Shown piece after piece: positions 56,942 through 64,000 of a stretch of DNA of 64,000 nucleotides; the stretch's first letter is position 1, and every line of letters begins with the position of its first letter. This DNA is from Rana temporaria. Lineage: Eukaryota > Chordata > Amphibia > Anura > Ranidae. Under the pieces are notes generated by a model. It ran no database searches. It was not told the DNA's origin and saw only the letters and a program-made list of their open reading frames with translations. The position numbers and the translations under genes were made by a program. The stretch is taken from NCBI RefSeq assembly GCF_905171775.1, contig NC_053491.1, positions 229,266,247-229,330,246 of the forward strand. The letters run 5' to 3'.

Positions 56942-57654
56942 GGGGCAGATCCACATACATCGGCGCAGGGCACAGCGTATGTAAGATACGCTACGCCGCT
57001 GTAACTTACTTTGCTGTTCTTTGAATCCTCAACGAATTTGCGCCGTAAGTTACGGCGGCGTAGTGTATCTCTCACGGCGTAAGGGCGCAGAATTCAAATT
57101 CGGCGGGTAGGGGGCGTGTTTTATTTAAATGAAGCGCGTCCCCGCGCCGGACGAACTGCGCATGCGCCGTCCGTAAAAACTCCCAGGGTGCATTGCTCCA
57201 AATGACATTGCAAGGACGTCATTGTTTTCGACGTGAACGTAAATGGCGTCCAGCCCCATTCACGGACGACTTACGCAAACGACGTAACATTTTCAAAATT
57301 ATACGCGGGAACGACGGCCATACTTAACATTGAGTACGCCACCATATAGCAGCTTTAACTATACGCTGGAAAAAGCTGAACGGAAACAACGTAAAAAATG
57401 CGACGGCCGGTCGTATGTTCGTGGATCGTCGGAAATAGCTAATTTGCATACTCGACGCGGATTACGACGGGAACGCCACCTAGTGGACGCCGAAAAATTG
57501 CATCTTAGATCCGACGGCGTACGAAGACATATGCCTGTCGGATCTAGCCGAGATGCCGTCGTATCTTGTTTTGAGGATTCAAAACAAAGATAAGACGCAG
57601 GAATTTTTAAATTACGCCGGCGTATCAACTGTAATTTCTTTTTGGATCTACCCC
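56942..57654. mobile_element. CpG-rich MITE (GGGGCAGATCCAC family), copy 4
   Basis: Ends are GGGGCAGATCCACATA and TTTGGATCTACCCC, with TTT on both sides (56939-56941 and 57655-57657). Inverted orientation relative to 29654 (ATGACGTCC/GGACGTCAT and GTACGCCACC blocks). Confidence 0.8.
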
Positions 57655-57682
57655 TTTATATTTAACACCACCCTATTGATGG

Positions 57683-58135
57683 TTAAAGGGTTTGTAAAGG
57701 ATTTTTATTTTTTTTTTATCTTAATAGCTTCCTTTACCTTAATGCAGTGCTGTTTTCATTTTCTCATTGTTCGTTTTTGATCTCAAGTTGCTGTAATTCT
57801 TCTCTGATCTCCACACTTCCTGGTTGTCTGTTTTCTGATAACCACAGTACTGGGAGCTTTCTCTCTGTGGTCATTAATCAAGGAGGTGTGATTACTGTGT
57901 GTCTAAAACCCCTCAACACCAATCAGTTTCGTTTTACAAACCATCACTGCCCTGTATTGACTCTGTCTCTGTACATCGCAGGAAACAGCATGCAAAAACG
58001 AAACTAAAACTGTAGGTACATTATATGATTGATTTTTATCTATTTTTAATCATTTTTAAAAGGAATCAGTTAACTATATACCCTGTAAACAATCATTTCA
58101 GCAAAAAAAAAAAAAATCCTTTACAACTCCTTTAA
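57683..58135. mobile_element. T2/Kolobok-like MITE, TTAA-bounded
   Basis: Ends are TTAAAGGGTTTGTAAAGG and, inverted, TTAAAGGAGTTGTAAAGG, each followed by an ATTTTT tract. TTAA on both borders. Shares CTTTACCTTAATGCAGT and CACTTCCTG with 46572-47021. Confidence 0.85.
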
Positions 58136-58974
58136 GGATTTGTGCAATGGCTTTTGTTATGTTGAAGAGCACATTGAAATTGTTCCTGTGGAGCCTTGTG
58201 ATTCCTAGCCATGCCCCTGCTCCTTGCCCAATGTGACAGCAATCATCAAACATCACAGGTGTCTCATGGTGGGAAGAGGGTAAGTCACATCCTTCCCATA
58301 CCTGGAAGCACCAGGTATTTATCTTTCTTCCCAAAACCAAACAGCATGGAATTGAAAGAAATTTAAATGTAAGAGAAAATCAGATGTTTACCTTCTATGG
58401 CAATATAAATCCAATAAATTACAAGTACTGCACAGTGATATATTTAAACATTGACATTTTTATAGATCTATAAGGGCATATCGTATCTTGAGTTTTTGCC
58501 TCAAGACTTAAATTGCCTTCTCCTGTTAATCCATCTTTCATGTGCAGATAAGATCATTTGGAAACGAATGTTAATATCTTCATTTGATCCCCCTTCACCT
58601 GCCATGCATATACACTATTAGTACCTCTTAGATTATTTTCCATCGCTTTCTATAAGGCAGGCAGGTCATCTCTACTCATCTTTACCTTAATAAAGGAGAT
58701 GAATAGATAACAAGATGGAAATTTCCAACCTGCTGGATCTTTCGTCATGCAGATTCCTGTCTCTCTTCTGAATCATTTGTGCTCCTCATATGGTGTGGTT
58801 GTCATACAGTAGTTTTAAACACTTAACCCACTGACCCATCTCTGACCACCCTACATACAAAATGATATTTGTGGACTTTTTTTGTAAATTTTACAAGCAG
58901 AAAATTTTAAAACAAAATGCATTAACCACAGCCATACTTTTTCCTAAACCTGTACATAGTTTTCTGGTATATGT
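58136..58974. other. No recognisable gene
   Basis: Nothing supported. Confidence 0.5.
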
Positions 58975-59676
58975 GGGCCAGATTCACAAAAGAGATACGC
59001 CGTCGTATCTCTGTGATCCGCCCATCCTAACTATGCGGCTGATTCATAGAATCAGTTACGCATAGATAGCCCTAAGATCCGACAGGTGTAATTGACTTAC
59101 ACCATCGGATCTTAGGATGCAATTCTAGGCCGGCCGCTAGGTGGCGAGGCCATTGCGGTCGGCGTAGAATATGCAAATGACTAGTTACGGGGATTCACGA
59201 ACGTCCGCGATGCCCGTCGAACTAAATTTACGTTGTTTCCGTAGCGATACGCGTCGTAAAGTTAGGGCTGCCTCCTAGGTGTTCTAAGCAATGTTAAGTA
59301 TAGCCGTCGTTCCCGCGTTGAAATTTTAAATTTCACGTCGTTTGCGTAAGTCGTCCGTGAATGGCGCTGAATTCCATTTACGTTAACGTCAAACCAATGA
59401 TGTCCTTGCTTCGTCATTTAGCGCAATGCACATCGGGTAATTTGACGGACGGAGCATGCGCAGTACGCTCGGCGCGGGAACGCGCCTAATTTAAATGGTG
59501 CCCGCCCCATTTGAATTAGGCGGGCTTGCACCGAGCGGATTTACGTTACACCGCCGCAAGTTTACAGGTAAGTGCTTTGTGAATCAGGCACTTACGCTGT
59601 AAACCTGCGGCTGTGTAACGTAAATGGGATACGTTACGCAGCCGCTGCGCAACGTAATTCTTTCTGAATCTGGCCC
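58975..59676. mobile_element. CpG-rich MITE (GGGCCAGATTCA family), copy 5
   Basis: Ends are GGGCCAGATTCACAAA and CTGAATCTGGCCC, close to copy 1 at 8621 but in the opposite sense. Flanks TGT and AGT. Confidence 0.8.
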
Positions 59677-60209
59677 AGTGTTCTTATTTGACCATTGATT
59701 GACTATATAATGAAAAGTCAATACTTTACTTACTTACGGCACCTCATAGATATTTAAATTTATGTAATAATTCTGTTGAAAAATTAAAAAACAAATCCAT
59801 TGAGACACATTTTATAAAAACAAAAAAAAGGTACAAATAAAACATGAATTATGATATATAAATCTGAACTTAAGGCACTGTCAAGAGCTTTTGTAATTGT
59901 ATTAGCCAGTCCTAATATATACACCTTGTCAGACATCTCTGCTAGTTTGGTGACCTGACTTTTTTCTAATACAGTTAAAGCAATGCATCCTGCTTACTAC
60001 CTTTTTCCCCAGGCTTTGGTTGAATAATAATGGAGCAACAGCAAACTAATGCCATGACTCTCCTTAGCTTGAAAAGTAATGGAGCAACAGCAAACTAATG
60101 TCATGGCGCCCCTTGCTTCTATAGCATTTTCCCTGTTAGCACATGTGTATGGAACAGAGCCTGATTGGTTCAGAGTGTCGGCCCTCCATATCCTAGTCAG
60201 TATAGAAGA
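59677..60209. other. No recognisable gene; short tandem duplication
   Basis: A block TAATGGAGCAACAGCAAACT then AATG-CATG is repeated at about 60029 and 60077. Otherwise nothing supported. Confidence 0.5.
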
Positions 60210-61619
60210 TTAACCACTTGCCCACCGGGTTAATTCTGGCACTTCTCTCCTTCATGTAAACATCACAATTTTTTTGCTAGAAAATTAATCAGAACCCCCA
60301 AACATTATATATTTTTTTAAGCAGACACCCTAGAGAATAAAATGGCGGTCATTGCAACTTTTTTTCTCGCACGGCATTTGCGCAATAATTTTTCAAACGC
60401 CTTTTTTTGGGAAAAAAAACGGTTTCATGAATTAAAAAATAACAAAACAGTAAAGTTAGCCCAATTTTTTTGTATAATGTGAAAGATTATGTTACGCTGA
60501 GTAAATAGATACCTAACATGTCACGCTTTAAAATTGCGCACATTCATGGAATGGCGCCAAACTTCGGTACTTAAAAATCTCCATAGGTGACGCTTTAACA
60601 TTTTTTACAGGTTACTATTTTCAAGTTTCAGAGTAGGTCTAGTGCTAGAATTGTTGCACACACTCTAATGCATGCAACGATACCTCACATGTGGGGTTTG
60701 AACGGTGTTTACATATGTGGGCGGGACCTGCATGCGTGTTCGCTTCTGCGCGCGAGATATCGAGGACAGGGGCGTTTTGAAAAAAAAATGTTTTATTTTA
60801 TTTTTATTTTACTTAATTCTTTTTATTTTTACACTTTAAAAAAAAAAAATGGATCCTTTTTATTCCTATTACAAGGAATGTAAACATCCCTTGTAATAGG
60901 AATCAGTGTGACAGGTCCTCTTTATGGAGAGATATGGAAGGTGTTATACCTGAAGGGTTTCACATGTACTGGCACTTTAAGGCTGGCTCCACCCAGCAGT
61001 GATGACAAGGGTCAAGGGGTATAGTAGCCATCTTAGAGAGACCACATGTAAGAAGCAGATAACCTGTAATGTCCTGAGATGCATGTTGCAGTGTACAGCC
61101 TGTACTGAATAAACATCCATTGTTCCAGCCCAGAGTCTTGTGTCCCTCACAACACAGAGGATATAACAGGGTCAATAAGACCCCACATCTCTCCTCCAGG
61201 CTTACAAGCATGAAATCGGTAAAAAAAGAATCACTGATCACATGCCGACAGCTGCAATTGCGGCTTTGTTTACTTCCGGGTACCGGGCGTGAAGTCATAA
61301 CGTCGCGCCCGGTCCTCCGACGGTAATAGAGATAACTGTGACCGTATGGTCACCAGTCATCTCTATGGTTCTGCAGCGGACGCCGACCGATTCGCTCTCC
61401 GGGCCCCCGATGGCACGGGAGAGCCCGGAGAAGCACCGGATGGCGGCGGGAGGGGGGGCCTATAAGCGGAACCGCAACTTTGATCGTTCTTATGATGCAG
61501 AGAATCGGCGGCTGAAGACGGGGATATCTGAATGATGCCTGTGGCTGCAGGCATCATTGAGATATCACCGCTCAAAGTGGAGGGCGTCCCAGGGACGTCC
61601 TTGGTGGTAAAGAGGTTAA
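60210..61619 (+). mobile_element. TTAA-bounded non-autonomous transposon (family K2) with an LTR-like insertion
   Basis: Ends are TTAACCACTTGCCCACC and, inverted, TTAACCTCTTTACCACC, with TTAA on both sides. Contains the hairpin CCTATTACAAGGAATG...CATCCCTTGTAATAGG near 60868-60902. A 227-bp TG...CA unit at 60942-61168 interrupts it. No domain-bearing ORF. Confidence 0.75.
60942..61168 (+). mobile_element. Short LTR-like unit nested in K2
   Basis: It begins TGTTATACC and ends GGATATAACA (inverted TGTTAT/ATAACA). AATAAA at about 61109 is followed by TTGTTCC and a GTGTCCCTCAC stretch, as in the R-U5 part of a small LTR. The target duplication is not convincing (GAAGG and GGGTC flanks). Confidence 0.5.
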
Positions 61620-62122
61620 ATAGGCTGGTATCCAAATTTTGTTGTTTTTGAAAATACAGTTAATGCTTTTTTAAATGAATTTGTAACTGTGCTAATTGGT
61701 GTTCTCATATATCTGCCTGCAGTTCAGCTTCAAAATGGGCTAAACATGATTTCTCGGAATTTTATGAACTGAAAAATCCCAGATAATACCTAATTAGAAA
61801 ACCAAAATTGGTCTAGTGAAATGTAGGTATAAGGGTTGCAGTATCATTTTTATTCCACAAATATATATATGAACTGTATCATACATGTGAAACTGCAGTT
61901 GTGTTTTTAAAAATAATAAATAATTTATCATTCAGGTGTAATAAACTAATAAAAAACATTAAGTGGTCTTCACAGACAGCTAATGTTTTGCATCTTAGTT
62001 TATACGGTGTTCTATTGGGCTAACATATGAATGTGTGCTGTAGCCTGGTAGGAAAATGTAATGCTATGCATAGCAAGTCATCTCAGCAGCTCATGTTCGA
62101 AAATTAAACAAAGATGCTCACA
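61620..62122. other. No recognisable gene
   Basis: AT-rich. Nothing supported. Confidence 0.5.
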
Positions 62123-63980
62123 GGTTGCTATTTGCAATAAGAATCATACCCATATTTTCTTACCCTATAAAAAACCCCTAGGCTATTCCACGGTTATCAA
62201 AAGATTATTGTCAGCGTTTAGGAAGTATACCAACTCCCACCTACTGTATTAGCTAGGGAATCTAGATATTTCATAACATCATGTCATTATTACATATTGA
62301 TTGGAAGGAAAACATGAAATCTTTAGATATATATTACACCCTTAACATTGTTCTATGAAAACTATTAGTCCTAGAATTGCTTTCCATCTTCATGTTGATC
62401 AGCTAACATTTTCACTAAAAGCATTTCTTTCTTGATAACTTAATAACCCTATGTTCTAACTAGCAGCTTCAAGGCAAAGTAAAAAAAAAAAAAAATCTTG
62501 CCCTCTGTGTTGTTTCTGTGTTGTTGAGTTATTTAAATTTTTTATCTATTAAAAATAGAGAGAAGATCAAGATAAAGTCTGCTGAACATCACTATAGCAA
62601 CAAATGATTTAGAAGTTCTCCAAAATGGTGGGAATTTCACACTAACCCAAACAGAAAATTTGGGCAAGACAAAACTGGTTGCTATTTGCAAAAAGAATCA
62701 TACCCATATTTTCTTACCCTATAAAAAAAAAACCCTAGGCTATTCCACGGTTATCAAAAGATTATTGTCAGCATTTAGGAAGTATACCAACTCACACCTA
62801 CTGTATTAGCTAGGGAACCTAGATATTTCATAACATCATGTCATTATTACATATTGATTGGAAGGAAAACATGAAGGGCCAGATCCACGTACCCCGGCGC
62901 ATATATTATCCCTGCGTAGCGTATCTCAGATACACTACGCCGCCGTAACTTCCAGCGTACTTTCAGTATCCACAAAGAATTTGCACCGTAAGTTACGGCT
63001 GCGTAGCGTAACTGTGTCGGTGTAAGGGCGCAGGATTCAAATGACAAAGATGTGGGTGTGTTTTATGTTAATTCCACTTGACCCCACGTAAATGACGTTT
63101 TTTTTTCAACGGGGTATCCCAGTGCGCATGCTCAAAATCACGTTGCAAATAGTCAATGCTTTCGATGTGAACGTAATTTACGCAAAGCCCTATTCGCGAA
63201 CGTTTTACGCGAACGACGTACACGTCGGAAAATTAGACGCTGGCCGACGTCCATACTTAACATTGCGTACACCTCATAGAGCAGGGGTAACATTACGCCG
63301 AAAAAAGCCGTAAAAAAATGCGCCGGGCGGACGTACGTTTGTGGATTGGTGTATCTATCTAATTTGCATACTCACGGCGGAAATCGACGGAAGCGCCACC
63401 TAGCGGCCAGCGTAAATATGCACCTTAGATCCGACACCGTACTAAGACGTACGTCAGTCGGATCTAGCCCAGCTACAGGCGTATCTTGCTTTGTGGATAC
63501 AAAACAAAGATATGCCGGAGCATCCTAGAAGTTACGCGGCGTATCAATAGATACGCCGACGTAACTTCTTCGTGGATCTGGGCCGAAATCTTTAGATATT
63601 TATTATACTCTTAACATTGTTCTATAAAAACTATTAGTCCTAGAATTGCTCTCCATCTTGATGTTCATCAGCTAACATTTCCACTAAAAGCATTTCTTTC
63701 TTGATAACTGAATAACCCTACGTTATATCTAGCAGCTTCAAGGTAAAGTGAACATTTTTACCCTCTGTGTTATTTCTGTGCCCTGTTGTTGAGTTATTTT
63801 CATTTTTATCTATTAAAAAAGGAGAGAAGATCAAGATAAAAGTCTGTTGAACATCATTATAGCAACAAATTATTTACCTAAAGTAAATTATTAAATAAAT
63901 TGTAAAGTCAATTAAAGTCCTCCAAAATGGTGGGCATTTTCACACTAACCCAAACAGCAAATGTGGGCAAGAAAAACTAT
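62123..63980. repeat. Tandem duplication of a 554-bp unit, second copy carrying a MITE
   Basis: Copy 1 is 62123-62676 and copy 2 is 62677-63980. Both begin GGTTGCTATTTGCAA and end near CCAAACAG-AAAT-TGGGCAAGA. Copy 2 has the MITE at 62876-63584 and an extra segment of about 40 bp near 63875-63915 that is absent from copy 1. Otherwise differences are scattered. Confidence 0.9.
62876..63584. mobile_element. CpG-rich MITE (GGGCCAGATCCAC family), copy 6, with demonstrable target duplication
   Basis: Ends are GGGCCAGATCCACG and CGTGGATCTGGGCC. Flanked by GAA at 62873-62875 and 63585-63587. The other copy of the tandem repeat reads AACATGAAATCTTTAG at the same place with a single GAA, which is the empty site. 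It inserted after the duplication, or was lost cleanly from copy 1 (less likely). Confidence 0.92.
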
Positions 63981-64000
63981 CTATCTCTCTAGCTGTCTGG

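Overview
This window is repeat-dense, non-coding eukaryotic DNA. It most likely comes from an anuran amphibian, probably a ranoid frog. The evidence is many TTAA-flanked T2/Kolobok-like MITEs, at least five Tc1/mariner families, PIF/Harbinger-like and hAT-like MITEs, (TA)n arrays, and a tyrosine-recombinase (YR) retrotransposon. The species call is inference. I found no host protein-coding gene, tRNA or rRNA that I can support. A 200-base run of N lies at 48437-48636.

The best locus is a complete-looking Ngaro-type YR retrotransposon on the minus strand (210-6494). It has perfect split direct repeats in the order A1-ORFs-B1-A2-B2. Its Gag-like protein carries a SAP-like motif and a zinc-binding Cys/His cluster. 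It is followed in the same frame by reverse transcriptase/RNase H, with only one stop codon between them, in the context UGA-CUAG. The YR frame overlaps the end of pol in the -1 frame. It opens beside a U-UUU-UUU heptamer and has no AUG ahead of its catalytic core. I infer that the element uses two recoding events, stop readthrough and -1 frameshifting.

6495-13850: a non-LTR-like repeat with three 168-bp units, a CpG-rich MITE, a GGGGTTGAT MITE, and a dead Tc1 copy split by a 1.9-kb near-perfect palindrome with a 14-bp target duplication. 13850-21040: a Tc1 copy that looks chimeric between two families, small MITEs, and an LTR-like unit. 21600-23870: a minisatellite interrupted by a DD37E mariner whose transposase has a single nonsense codon.

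23870-50000: Harbinger-like (TWA target), T2-like (TTAA), hAT-like (8-bp target) and CpG-rich (3-bp target) MITEs, several nested, plus Tc1 remnants and a local tandem duplication. 50000-64000: a 31-bp minisatellite inside an inverted-repeat-bounded unit, a TTAA element nested in another TTAA element, and a tandem duplication in which one copy holds a MITE and the other preserves its empty site.

The features do not form a pathway. They record successive transposition, with nesting giving relative ages.
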